64,000 bases of DNA from Tubulanus polymorphus (lineage: Eukaryota > Nemertea > Palaeonemertea > Tubulaniformes > Tubulanidae), in assembly GCF_964204645.1 (NCBI RefSeq), contig NC_134035.1:9300501-9364500 (forward strand). The letters run 5' to 3'. Every line of letters begins with the position of its first letter. Position 1 is the first letter of the stretch. The position numbers were made by a program, and so were the translations under genes. Of this stretch, positions 35,173 to 47,650 are shown piece by piece. A model generated the notes under the pieces. The model was not told the origin of the DNA and ran no database searches. It saw nothing but the letters and a program-made list of their open reading frames with translations.

Positions 35173-36076
35173 TAAAAGAAAGGTCCGCATTTTGAGGCAA
35201 ACGAACTGCCCAAAATCAAATAAGCTACAGGCCTGGGCTGAAAATGACCATTTATTTATCATTTGGGCTGACCCATTAGATATTCCTGGAAAATGTGACC
35301 GGATATTTTCTCTGTGCGTTTTCAGGTTGTGGATGGTATCTCTCAAACAGCATTGAGAGCATTGTTGAATTAAAAAAAGAAGTGGTTGAATATTTTCCTC
35401 AAGGTAAAAACAGTGAAAGATACAACCAACCTGTTCAACCTAGCTACACGAGTCTTTTACTATTTCCTCTTAGGGCCTAACGAAAATCCTCCGTCCCCTT
35501 TGTACAGAATGTCGAAAAATGTGTATTCATTGTTCTCCCCAGCAGGTTTTAGACGGGCAGCAACCCCTTCCATTTTAACATCCATGTCCTGAAAATCAGC
35601 CACCAGAATATTAACTGCCTAGAAATTAAACATTAAACCAAAATTCAGTTAAAGTATCTGTGTATTTTGAGAGGGATTGGAAAGTGCTACTTCAGCTGCC
35701 ACAGGCCTAACTATGCAAGTAGCCCCTTTAGAATTACAGCATATGAAGAACTGCTATTTAATCATCCAACTGTTGGTTTAAGCATCTTGAGGTTGGGGGG
35801 GGGGGGGTTAAATTAACTGAAAGATTGATTTTAAGCAATTTGATTGGCCTTAGTAAGTGGATGCGTTGGATACTTGGTTCATGACAACTTATAGTTTTCA
35901 TCTGCTATAAATGATCAAAAATCTTATTATTTTCAGGTGTTTCTTCTTTTTTCCATTTTTCTTTGCCTGGTTGCCACGTAGATCGTAATACTGGACAGGA
36001 CGAGAGGACAGGGTGGTACTTCTCGACGTGTGGGAGGAAGGTGCGTATTATAAATATATCTCTACATCAGCCTTAA
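35173..36076 (+). CDS. Orphan coding-like exons, unidentified
   Basis: Two exon-like blocks join in frame: 35326-35403 (acceptor gcgttttcag; CGWYLSNSIESIVELKKEVV...) and 35937-36040 (acceptor ttattttcag; VSSFFHFSLPGCHVDRN... then RTGWYFSTCGRK). The second is followed either by a GTGCGT donor at 36041 or, unspliced, by a stop at 36074. Upstream, about 35173-35294 is open and protein-like (LQAWAENDHLFIIWADPLD...). To join block one it would need a 31-nt intron, which is very short. I do not recognise the protein. It could be a small gene, a pseudogene or a transposon-derived piece. Confidence 0.35.
35530..35758. mobile_element. CAGTGTTCTC-type MITE, decayed copy
   Basis: Shares with 16126-16408 the phrases tgttctcc, caggtttt, ctgaaaatcagc, and 'ttacagcatatg' before a worn end. 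It lies between the two orphan exons. Confidence 0.55.
35795..35807. repeat. Poly-G run
   Basis: Thirteen consecutive G. Similar G or C runs of about 10 occur at 52541 and 54687; all are prone to sequencing error. Confidence 0.9.
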
Positions 36077-36176
36077 TCAACGTCGACTGTGATATTGTCG
36101 ATAAGATTTCAAACATGTTGTTGATGATAATGTTGAGTTTTGGAACTATATAGGCCTATGGACAAGCAGGGTGGCT

Positions 36177-36430
36177 ACTAAACCTGGAAATAAGGGCAGA
36201 AGGTCGAGGGATTTTCTTTTGTTTGAATAAATCAGGGAATAGTAGGGGGTTTTGTTAGAAGAAACTAAGAATCGGGGAAGTTTGTTGTGGTAGTTAGATA
36301 TCAAACAGTTTTCGTCAATGTTTTACATACGTAATTTCACTGTGTTAATTGATTGGATTTGGACAAATATCGCGAAATGGCATAATTCATAGACAAATTT
36401 CACGGGGTTTTTGAGTCAAAGTACCCAGTT
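36177..36430. mobile_element. CAGGGTGGC-family MITE, decayed
   Basis: Starts cagggtggctactaaacctgg. Interior copies of 'aatcagggaa' and 'gtttgttgtg'. The right end is unclear. Confidence 0.5.
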
Positions 36431-36977
36431 TTACAGTTCTTAGTTTTAAATCATAGAATATCGAACGCGATGTAGTAAGTATATATATAATATACGCTAT
36501 AACTCAATTAGATGTGAAGTCAAAAGAGTGAAGTCAAACCAGCCACTGTAGGCCTAGAAGTTCTAGGCTATATCGTCCAAATAGACAAATATCTAAGGTT
36601 TCATGTCTAGCAGTTCAATTTTCCTATGGCTGTCGGAATTATTATATCCATTGTAATGAAATCATCTGCTACTTGTTACATAGGTAACCCGATTCCCGGT
36701 GTGTCTTAGGTTAATTGGTCAGGCTTACTGAGTCAGAAATTAGTTTGTTGAGTAGTTTGTCATCTATCTCGCCTAGGCGTTGATAGTTAAACTGCTCTGC
36801 TGCTAATTAGTGTTTGGCATAATTACTATGAGTCGCTAGTGCAGACAACCAAACACTGTTTAAACACGACTTCTGACATTTCAAACAAACCGCTACAGTC
36901 TGTGTGTGATACCGACTCGAGATAGAGATAGAGACTGAACGTTGTAGTCGCCACCTGGTTAACCGGTAGTTATCGAT

Positions 36978-39900
36978 ATGGTATATTCCAGGGAAGAAAG
37001 ACCACCCCGATTTTACAGCGCTCCCAGCTCAAATCCGCCGGATTCAAACAATCGAAGATGGATTCCACCGTGCAGTGTGAAAAAAGATTCGTATTTTAAT
37101 AATGATCACGAACGCCATGATTCTGTATTTAGGAGAGTTCGCGGGTAAGTACGCGTCAGTTGGTCTTCGTTCTTGATTAAACATCGTCATTTTGTTATCC
37201 TTTGATAAAAACGTTATATCCGTGTTTTGGTGATAATCTGTAAAAAATTCCACAATGATAACGAAAAAAATAATTTTAAGTCCGAAAATGTTTCCTCGAG
37301 CTAGTAGTTTAAGCACTTGATGGAACCTTAAATACAGGATGTCAAAATTCAGTTTAAGTCGCCGCCCTTTTGGGCAATTTGGTCTTCTAGATCTTTTTGC
37401 CCTTTAAAAATACGTAGATTAAAATATTCATAAGATTTCAATTAAAATATTCCACAAATCAGTAGAGCCTGCACTAAATATCATTAGATAGACCCTCTTG
37501 TTTTTGCATTTAGGCTTAGAAAATGATACCTTGTTTCGGTCGGATCATTTGGTAAATTGCAACAAAATGTGTAATAGTTCATTTCTATCGCTCTTGTTAT
37601 TGTAAGCTTGATCATGATTTGAATATAGTCAATGGGCGACCCTCTGGGTTCAAGTTTTCTAGGTTGGGTATCAATTTTTGAGCCTTTCCCCTTGGTCAGT
37701 TTCTGTAACCCGGCCGTACACCGGGTTCTTATAATGTTTATTATAAATCAATGCTTTTTCGATCTAATTTTCGTTTAATTCTCTTCTCGTAGCATCCTCA
37801 ATAAGATCACTCCGGAAAAGTTTGACAAGCTAAGTCTTGAACTGCTCAATGTAGGCATCGAATCGGAGATCGTCCTTCGTGGGATTATTTTATTGATTTT
37901 TGAGAAGGCGCTCGACGAACCGAAATATAGTTCCCTGTACGCAGCTCTGTGTCAACGACTATGTGACGACGCTCCGAACTTCGAACCCGACGATTCTAAA
38001 ATAACGGTAATGAATTGTGAATTTTCTGTTTAATGGTTGAACAGTTTCCCAACCAATCCTTGATTCTATGGAAATCCTTTTAAAGGTGCCTGAAACTCCT
38101 TCAATTTTTGAAATTTTGCTTAACCGCCAAATTTATGGTTTACCGAGACAGTATCAGAACCGATTAAGGAAGAGTCTTTTGTAATTAGGATATGAAAGTG
38201 ATGCAGACATTTGTAATTTTGTCCTTAAAGACTTAATTGACATGAATTTCCATTATTTTTTTTTACAGTCGTTTCGGCGTTTGCTTTTAAACAAATGTCA
38301 AGATGAGTTTGAAAATCGCTCCCGTGCCACTGAAGGTAAAAAATATCAATACCGAAAGCGATCGCGATTCAGTTCTGTAAACCGTGTGAATATTAATTGT
38401 GTTGTCGTATTTTAGTGTATGACAAGCAAGATGGACCTCTTACCGTTGAGCAAATGGAGACTTACAGCATTGCCAAGCGTAAAATGCTTGGAAACATCAA
38501 GTTCATCGGTAATTATTATTATTCAACAATAACCTTTCAAAAACCATTGAGCGAAAACCACATTATCAATTTAAACAACTTTTATTGTTTTTTCTCACAT
38601 TTCTCGGGTGGAATCCTTCCACCTATCTCCATAGTTTTTTTTTTCGAAAATAAGTGGAATGATTCCACCTAAAACACAGGAAAAAACAAGTTGTTTTAAT
38701 TGATGTTGTGGGTGATATATTCATTATGATATAAGACTGGAAATAGTCTTAACTATACTAATTACAATCTTAGATATTCAATTATTACTAAGGAACAGTT
38801 TTATATATGTTTTTTCTGTCGTTGTTCAGGCGAGCTTGGCAAACTTGAAATGCTCCATGAAGGCATTTTACATAAATGCATTAAACAGCTTTTGGAGAAG
38901 AAAAAGAACATCCCCCTCAGTGACATGGCCGAGGATTTGGAATGCCTCTGTCAGATAATGCGAACCGTCGGGCGACGCCTTGATACCAACAAGGCGAAGG
39001 TAGATATCTGGAATATCTTCAGCATGAATCGAAGTCCCTGAATTATTGGTTATCTTAATATTAATATTGACCTAGACCGGATCATTTCGGTAAGGTGCTT
39101 CGTAAAACCGTAACTGATGGATCTTAAAAAATCGAGCCGTTTAATCCATTAGGTTAACTTATCAGGATGGCCACTACCTGAAAAAGTCGGTGAATTTTCT
39201 TTTCTTTACTAAAGTCAGGGATTAGAACCCGAGTTTTGGTAGTTTCGAGGATAAAGATTTTTTTACAAAACCACTGCAAAACCAATTTAGCAGGAGTCTT
39301 AGGAGAAATTTGAAATTTTCTCCTTGAAAACTTATTGTATTCAGGAATAACAGATCTAGAGACCCTGTTTGTTCTCATTATTCAGTTTGTTGTCTGCTGT
39401 TATTTTTCAGTCTTGGATGAATCAGTACTTTAAGCGTATACAACAATACGTGCAGAATAAAGATTTGCCGTCGCGTATAAACTTCATGTTGCAAGACGTG
39501 ATCGATCTCCGCGAGAACGGCTGGGTGCCGCGTAAAGTGATGACAGACAACGGACCGAAGACCATTCACCAAATACGCCAGGACGCCGTGAAAGACTTCG
39601 GCGTTTACATCCCGGCGGGTTCGTCCGGCGCCATCAGGAATAACAACATGAACTTGTTCGGTAGCGGATCGATGCATTTGAGTCAGCCGAGATCGGCGAT
39701 GATCTCCGATATGTTAGGAGTTACACCCTCGATGATGAGTAAGTGTCTCGTATTTTACCGACTTTGTGATGATCACGTTTTGCGCGTGCGAAGGGTTAGA
39801 AGTTTATATGTGAAATATGAGTGTTCTAAACTGACGGCACATAACTTCGTAGGACTGACATAGTTCCCACAGAACAGGGAAATAGGGAAAAACTTGGGAA

Positions 39901-42900
39901 TTTAAAATGATAATTCCCAGTTTGGAAATGTTTGGAATTTGAAAAATTTTCCTCAAATCAGGGAAATACTTGGGAAATTCATTTACATTTCTCGTATTGC
40001 ATTTGCCTAAGGAAACTTTCTTCAGCGATTTCCCTTAAAATCAAATGTACACACCAGTCACCGTAAAATGTTGACTGTAGTAGGATGGTATCTGTTCATG
40101 TACATTTGGGAAAATTGAAAAATCACCCATGAAATACTTGGGAAAAACTTGGGAATTTTTAATTCATGGATATGTGGGAACCATGCTGACCAGTGAGTCA
40201 ATGAACTACAGGAAAAGTTTAGTTGTGTGGAAGGAACCTAAGTTAATGAGGAAAAAAGACATTATGAAGGCATTGAAGATTAGAAGATTACTGACAAGTC
40301 TTTTAGATCTTGATCTGTGTTACGTATATGATTGTAATATATCTGTTGTTAAATGTAAAATGATGATTTGTGTTATAGGCACAGTTGGAATGGGAACGGG
40401 ACCCGGTGTAATACACATGGATGGCTTCATGCCGCAGTATTCATCAAACATGGGCAGACAGAGAAACCAACAGAACAACCAAGGTAGGATTTTGACCGTA
40501 TTTTTTACCCGTACATCGATAGGATCCCTACGACTCCTTGATTTCTTAGAATAAATACTCCTTTTAGAAAATGGAAAATGCTTTTCATTTGAGCGAAATG
40601 CCTGAAATTCGTACAATTTTGAGAATATCATTGGCAATTAGAGAATTTTTAGTCTAGTAGTTTGTAGTTGTACAATAGACTTTGCCTAGAAATTGGGACC
40701 GGGATTTTTTTTATCCGATTAGGCGGTTACAAAATTAGAAAGCGAGGTCAGGTAGTGTATGGATAAAGATTTGCTTACAATACCACGGATATAGGAGTCG
40801 GCTATAATTGGAATATGAAAGTGATGCAGATAATTCCTTTGAAATTTTCTCCAGTTAAACTCCTTGAAAGCTTCTATACAGGAATGACTGATCAGTAGGG
40901 ACCCTGATTGATGATGTTTATATCGTTCTAATCTCGTTGTTCAACATTCGTATAGGATTTTACAATAACTACAACAAGCGTTCACCGGAAATGAACGGCT
41001 ACGGCGGAAACGATCAGAGCCGTCGTCCGCAATCGCAACAACAGAGCGACTCGCGACAAAACGGCGGAGGAGGCGGCATGATCGGGGGAGGAGGCGGCGC
41101 GGGAGGACAGCAACAGAATCAACAGCAGAAGAATCGCAGTTTACCGCCGCGATTCATGAAACAGAAAACCGACAGCAACGAAGAGATCAGCCTGCGACCG
41201 GCGAAGAATTTCACGATGTTCAAACCGGGCACGCCGAGCATGTTACCGATGTCGGCGAAGACGCCGATGCATAATTTACAAAGCGCGCCGTTACCATCTC
41301 AAGCTAACAGCGACATGCCCGTGCCTACGCCACTGATGCAGAAGGTAATTTTGTTCAGAGATGTAATTCTGATTAATTCTTCATTTTAGTAGGAAAGTGT
41401 CTTCATTGGACAGTATTCTAACTTGCATGCTTGGAAAATGAGGGAGTTGCGACTTTTTCTGAAATCAGGGAAAGACTAGGGATATCAATGAGGATTAGAT
41501 ATTTACATCGAGTTAATTCCGCAGATGGGTTGAAGGATCCCGCCGGGAATGTAAGAAAAGAACAACCAATAACAGTTGTTTTAATTTTGATATTGCGGGT
41601 TTGTCTCAATGATATTTATCAAGAATAGAACTAGTCTCAACTATATCCAAAGTTAAGGGAATTTGCGGTGCTCTTGCGCGTAACAAGTGGCTCAAGGAAC
41701 CTTTCGAGAAGAAGCACCCTGCTGAGCATATCGTAACCTAATCGGGAAAATTTTGGTCAAGCGGAAAAAAAATCCTGGAAATATCAGAGAATTATAGATT
41801 CCTTGATCTGTGTGTAAGATCTCTTGAGTCCCGATTATGATCAGGATTCATGTGGTACTCGTCGCTTTCGAGAATATTGTGCGTGAAACGTTAGTCGCGT
41901 TTATATTTTCTAGCCACAAATCACGATCAAACATCAGCCGGCGCAACCAGAGAAAAACAAAGACAAAAAGAAACCGACGTTGACGAAAGCGGAATGTTTG
42001 GCTAAAATGGACGAGTTGTTGTCGGAATATTTGCAGACGGAATGTATCGAAGACGCCTGCGTTACGATGAGAAATATGAAAGCTCCAAAGAAGTAAGCGT
42101 TATTTAGAAATTGAGAAATAAGATAGTTCATAAGCAGTCGAGGCTTTGATTTAAGACGGGTCTTCAAGTCCTATAGCCATGCCGACATCTTAAGACTGGG
42201 CCCGGTATTTCTGAAGTTAAAAATTGCTGGGAGATCAGAGTAGGGTGGCCATTGACCTGGGAAACTCGGGGTAATGCGAAAGAATTTGTAATTGGGCAGA
42301 AAGCGGCCATACTTTTGATAGACTGGCTCTGCTTGATCTTCAGCAGCCAGCTACACAGTCTAGGCTTACGTTTAAGACTAGTATGTATTAAGTACTTAGC
42401 CAATCTAATAGCTTCAGACTGGGCTCGGTATTTATGAAGTCCAAAAATACTGAGAGAAGAAATTGTGGAAGTTTAGGACACTGCAATTAGTTAATTTCTC
42501 ATGTTTTATTTTAGTCATTTATATGCACAGCTTTACAAAATGCGCTTTTCAATGTTTGTTGTAGATTTTATCCGGATATGGTCGCTTTATTGATGATCAA
42601 ATCAGTGGATAAAACTGAAGAGAACCGATCGGCAGTTAGCAAACTGATTACTGGTATGAAAACTGATAACGTGATCACTTGTGAGCATTTTATGGAGGTA
42701 AGATAAACCGGTTGTTGGATGAAGTACGTTATGTAAGTGGATATATATCTTGCTGTCTCAAAAAAGATTGATTTCACTTACCTGGAAACCAGGGATTGTC
42801 TTTACTTTGAAAAAGTCGAGGAATTTTGAAAAAAAGGCTAACAATCGGGGGAAGTCAGGGAAATTTATTTAGATTGCGAGATCTTAAAATCAAACAATTT

Positions 42901-45900
42901 CCATCAATATCTTTGAATTTGATAGTGTTAAGTGATCGGATCTTTAGCAGATCGAGTCAGGGAAAACAATATAGCCTACAGGTCAGGGAATAGTCAGGGA
43001 AAAAGCGAGTCAAATAAAAAGTGACCACCTCGTTTCAAATCTGATTAACATGAAATATTTGCATTATGTTCCAGGCGTTCTCGTCTTTGATGGATCAGAT
43101 GTCCGATCTGGAAATCGACGTGCCGCTCGTGCGTTCGTTCGTGGCTAAGTTCGCGGCGTTGGCCGTCACCGATGACATCGTACAGTTGGCCGATCTCGCC
43201 GAGCCGATGTCGAACGGTGCCTACTATCCGCTGTTCATGTTGTGTCTGCAGCAGATACACAAACTGAAGGATAAAGATTGGTTGTATAATGTGTTCATTG
43301 AAAGTAAGATCAACTTGCAGAGTATGCTTCCCGGTAAGTGAAAGATTTTCATTCGGTTTTTGAATTTCTACGCCGTAGACTTGGGGGCCAAAGTTTGAGG
43401 AAAACTTGCTTGTCCTTCATAACATTAATGGTTTTTGGTTAGTTTAGTTGCTGTTTTCAATTGCGAAGACCATTATTTCCTAACTAGAAACTCACTAGAG
43501 CTTGAACGTCTTTCACTATCTTTCAACCGTGCCCGAGTCTTTGGCTTGCATTAATGAATTTAACTAGACATGATTACTTGGTTTGCATTTCGTTTCATTG
43601 CAATCAATTTTGTCGAGTGAAACATTATATGCCGATGAAATCATTCAGGGGTCAGGTTCATTCTTGCGCCTTCTTGTGCCTGATTGACTCAATTCACCTT
43701 ATGATGATCATACATGCCAACATTATATGAAACATGAAAATGACTTATAGAATCGTATTACCAATTTCCTTTGAAAATTTCAAAAATGTGCACCTGAATT
43801 TGTAAAAAATGGATGTCTGCTTAAAAGAATCTATGAAAAAATGAAAAAGGCTTGAAGAATCAGTAAAGAAAACATGTTGCTTTTTCGAAAAATTTTGGAA
43901 AAGTTATGTGAAAAAATGTCAAGTTAATCTTTAATCCGAGTCCTCCAACTTAGTGATTAACGCTAGAAGATATTTTCGTCGAATCGTTAAAGAATGATTA
44001 CGTTTTATTGCAGAGGTCGACCGTAACAATGAACGCATGATGGAAATATTGGAGGATCGTAAACTCAGTTTCATGTTTCCGATGTTACGCGTGAAGAACG
44101 ACCTGTGGAAACAGATCGTTAAAGATCCGAACGCTACGAATCTTTACAAATGGATTAAAGAAAACGTCGACGCTAAACTGCACACATCAGCCGAGTTCAT
44201 TAACGTACTCACTACTACGTAAGTTACGCAAACTAAATAATATCAGTTCTTAACCAATGATTTTGTCATTCGAATCACTTAGAATTTCAACCAAGAACTG
44301 TTGAGATTACTGGAATCATTTGTAGGATTCTGTTTGATCTTAAAATAGGGTTCGACCCAGTTATTTATTTGAATAGTAGATTTCGTTTGATTTGTTTTGA
44401 TGTGGTGTCCCTTACAAACCCACCGCACCTGCTGGGAGCGAAAAACAGGGGGGCTTGATTTTGATGTCGGACATTGACGTACAGATATAGTTGTGCGATC
44501 GTCGGTCATATTTACAGAATTTTTGGTTTAAATCGAAGTAGGTTATTGGAAATTTCGGTTCCGGTTCAGCCCGAACTGGCAAGCGACTGATTGGGGTTAG
44601 ATTTTTTTGGCTGCCTAATTTAATATAACCCAATATGGACCAGGTTATATATTAAGTATGGCTTAGCTTTCAAAACCAGTCTTAGACCTCTCAGTTCTTT
44701 TTCAGTCGATAATTTTTAGGCCAGTTGTGTAGTCATGGCTTATATTTAAAACTAGCCTAAAACTATCTTAGTTCTAAAAGTGAATCTAACAAAATAAGAC
44801 CAGTCTTAATCACTTTTCATGACTGTTATTAAGCCAAGAATCAGATGAAACTGGTGTTGTAGTAAATTTCTAATGAATTCCTTTCAATTCCCAAACTATC
44901 TCTACCCCGATCTATATATCAGCTCTCAAATTGTGACTTTTATGATGAAGTAGAAATATTTTTGAGTGAAATTGTCATTACGTTTCAATGTTTTTCAGAA
45001 TACTGAAGTATATAACTAAAGAGACGACGTTGGCTGATGGAGTCGATGTAACTGTACTTCCTGAGAAATTGATACAAGAACAAGAAAAAGAATTACTTTC
45101 GAAATTCAAAGTAAGTTTAATCGGGATTGTCGACATCTAGCTCGCTGGAAGGAATTTGACGTATTTTACCCAAAAGCCTTGAAAACTCTGAGGAATTTGG
45201 ATGACGTTATTGACCGCATGTTTCTTCATCATTACGGGATTCAATAAGAAACGAATGAATTGTTACATTTTAAACAAAATAATTTCTCTGATTCACTCAG
45301 GGAATTTTTGGTGTAATCACAAAATCAGGGAAGAGTCGGGGGATTTGTAGATGGGCACAAAATGGCTGCCTGTGAGTGGGCACATAGTTGAAAATGTTGA
45401 TGTCTTAGTAAATATAGTATTTGTTTCAAATAGGTCGTCGTACAGAAGTTCGTACACGATAAGCTTCGACTGCAGATCGAGGTGCTCTACGCTCTTCAGG
45501 TGCTCGCCTACAATCATAGTTTCCCTAAAGGCCTGTTGCTGCGTATGTTCATGAACCTGTACGATATGGAAGTACTCGAGGAAGACGCGTTCCTCAAGTG
45601 GAAAGAAGAGGTGAACAACGTTTACCCCGGGAAAGGAAAGGCGTTATTCCAGGTAGGCAGCAGCAACATTCGTTCGAAAAAATCCATGCGAAGTCTTTAT
45701 GACGATTGAATGATTTGAAAGTGTGTTTTAGAATGTTTTGTGCATCCCTACGTTTCCTTGATATAAGGACTTGACTTAAAAAATGACGATTGAATGTTTT
45801 CAGGGTCCCTACGACTCCCTGATTCATTAAAAACTCCTTCTAGACAGATTACAGAGGTGCTTGACACTTCTTTGATTTGAGCAAAATGTCAGAAACTGTA

Positions 45901-46248
45901 GAACCCCTTCAATTTTCAAACGTAGGCCATTAGAAATGTTCGTCTAGTTTGTAGTTGTACAGCAGACTAACGGTTTAACTGACTTAAGGAGTGATGAGGA
46001 TAAGAATTAGCTCACAAAACCACTTTAAAAGATAAACTTTACCGATGCTGATGATAAATGTGTCCAAACCACCGGCGAAGCCTTGTCTATTGGAAATTGG
46101 AAGAATGGCTCCTGGCTGGAGATTGATTCCAGTATTTAAAAGTAACGGTTTCAATTTGTTTCTTCTATAGGTTAATCAGTGGCTTATGTGGTTAGAACAG
46201 GCTGAAGAGGAAGATGAAGACTCTGATGACGAGGAAGAAGAGGAGTGA
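36978..46248 (+). CDS. EIF4G2: eIF4G2 / DAP5 / NAT1 / p97 translation factor
   Basis: Complete gene with 15 coding exons: 36978-37144, 37793-38006, 38269-38335, 38416-38508, 38830-38999, 39411-39738, 40379-40483, 40956-41344, 41914-42092, 42565-42697, 43075-43333, 44014-44218, 44999-45110, 45434-45652 and 46171-46248. They give 905 residues (human 907). MIF4G domain at about 50-280 (FRRVRGILNK, ELLNVGIESE, FRRLLLNKCQDEFENR, LGNIKFIGELGKL, DLECLCQIMRTVG); Gln/Gly-rich linker with LPPRFMKQ and EISLRPA at about 390-510; MA3 at about 530-655; W2 at about 705-890 (DMEVLEEDAFLKWKEE, PGKGKALFQVNQWL) with an acidic tail. The family lacks the eIF4E-binding part of eIF4G and supports cap-independent or alternative initiation. 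The start is an ATG 15 nt after an in-frame TAA, unlike the GUG start of vertebrate orthologues. Introns hold several transposon fragments. Confidence 0.97.
38062..38245 (+). mobile_element. CAGGGTCCCTA-family fragment
   Basis: Family phrases 'ccttttaaaggtgcctgaaa' and 'gatatgaaagtgatgcagac' without terminal repeats. In an eIF4G2 intron. Confidence 0.6.
39162..39370. mobile_element. Adjoining remnants of two MITE families
   Basis: 'aggatggccactacctgaaa' is a CAGGGTGGCCACT-type start. It runs into 'gaaattttctccttgaaaac' and 'gatctagagaccctg' of the CAGGGTCCCTA family. In an eIF4G2 intron. Confidence 0.5.
40521..40906 (+). mobile_element. CAGGGTCCCTA-family element
   Basis: Runs from aggatccctacgactccttg to gactgatcagtagggaccctg (less its last base), with the internal family phrases. 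In the eIF4G2 intron before exon 40956-41344. Confidence 0.75.
42124..42430. mobile_element. 'gaccagtcttaag' family pair interrupted by a MITE remnant
   Basis: Two similar blocks ending 'gactgggcccggtatttctg' and 'gactgggctcggtatttatg' flank a piece starting agggtggccattgacctggg. In an eIF4G2 intron. Confidence 0.5.
42780..43030. mobile_element. CAGGGTGGCCACT-type remnant
   Basis: Phrases cctggaaaccagggattg, agtcagggaaa and gtcagggaatagtcagg, ending at gtgaccacct. In an eIF4G2 intron. Confidence 0.45.
44722..44838. mobile_element. 'gaccagtcttaag' family copy
   Basis: 'ggccagttgtgtagtcatgg' then 'ataagaccagtcttaatcac'. In an eIF4G2 intron. Confidence 0.55.
45145..45372. mobile_element. CAGGGTGGCCACT-type remnant
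   Basis: Phrases 'gaaaactctgaggaatttgg', 'ctctgattcactcagggaat' and 'ggcacaaaatggctgcctg' match the interior and worn end of the family. In an eIF4G2 intron. Confidence 0.45.
45801..46060 (+). mobile_element. CAGGGTCCCTA-family element, 3' truncated
   Basis: Clean left end cagggtccctacgactccct, interior 'agtttgtagttgtacagcag', then decayed. In the last eIF4G2 intron. Confidence 0.65.
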
Positions 46249-47383
46249 AACTTCGCGAAGATATGAAAATCCACAAAATATCAACAACTTTACATTTTTA
46301 CTGACTCTGTGACAGTGAGAGATATCTAACTATTGCGCGATAACAATTGTAACTTTTACTCGTGTTCGTTTTATCAACGCCGGACTTGTTATAGATAGTG
46401 TGAACTACTACTGATTATTGATACAACCTTTAAAAAGCAGAGAAAAAAAAAACAGAATAAGCAACGAAAATGTCGACGTCTCGCGACAAGAGATTTGTAC
46501 ATTTTCAAAAGAAAACATTCACCCGAGAAACTTTTTTGCCTTTTGCGCGAAGATGGTTCGCGATGGTCCGTTGATATGCGGATAACGGGGTTATTATTTG
46601 ACGTTTATGCCGTCTTAATCTTAATGTCGTACGGATCTTCGCGCTTCGCGGGTCGCCTGTTTACAAACTGTGACTGTTTAAAAAACATTAAAGAAAAAAA
46701 AAGCAACAAGAAAAACGTCCGAAAACGGATTAGAAATCCTCGGCCGAAATTGATAACAAAAACTATTGATGGATATTTATTTCAGTTCCTCGTCGCGTGC
46801 AGATCTTAGGAGTAGTAGCGTTGTGTTTTTAATTGAATGAACGTCTCTCCTCATATTGCGCAATACGTTAAGCGAGTTTAAAGCAGACAATGCGGAAATA
46901 TAGTTTGGATTTTTTTGTCGGAGGAGGACGGATGCGTACGGTTTCAGCTTTATTCCTGCGTTTAAAAGGAAGAGGGATAATAGGAGTTGAAAATGGTGTT
47001 GTGACGCGGTTATTCGCTTTAAGATCGAAAAGCTGTTCGCTTCGCGCGCGTCGCGGATTGGTTTACACGCAAGATCGCGCGTTACAGATAAATATAACTC
47101 GCATTTTATGAACTCGAAAACGTTTCTTCGCTATATTTATGGAAAGTAAAACACGTAAGCTCGTTCAGGATGACAGCGGAGTTCAGCGCGACATATTGTG
47201 AGGAGCGTACTGTGCTCTTCAAGTGTTTGTTTTTTTCAAAGGCTTGGTTTAGAAACTGAGATATCATCATTTCAATCATCGTTCAAAGATCTCGCGTACT
47301 CCTGGTGTCGTTATTAACAGACCCGACGACCGGCGTGTATAATATTCCGCTTCTCAATCAAAACGCAAGGTGGATGGATTACA

Positions 47384-47650
47384 CAGGGTTCACGGGGGGT
47401 CTCTGAAGTGCTTATAAGCGCTTATTTTTGGAGAAAAACAAAGAAATAATAAAGCCCTTAGAAAGTGCTTAGCTTTCACAAAAATTTCAAAAAGTGCTTA
47501 CAAAGTGCTTACTCCTGGTATCACAAATTGTTTTTCACCAAGGGCTACGGTCTAAGATGATAAGAAAAGTCACTTTTGCCTTACAAAGTGCATTAATTTT
47601 GCTATCTTAAAGTGCTTAATTTTGCCTCGTCCTTTCTACTATGAACCCTG
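47384..47650. mobile_element. CAGGGTTCA-ended MITE
   Basis: Inverted ends cagggttca and tgaaccctg. The interior repeats 'aagtgcttag' and 'aagtgcttac' phrases. hAT-like by its ends only. Confidence 0.7.

Noticed and set aside
40129-40554. 141-codon plus-strand ORF beginning upstream of an eIF4G2 exon
   Set aside because: The conserved part starts only after the ttatag acceptor at 40378; the 5' part is intron read-through.
46495-47111. Two plus-strand ORFs after eIF4G2
   Set aside because: Both lack motifs and lie in AT-rich 3' flanking sequence.
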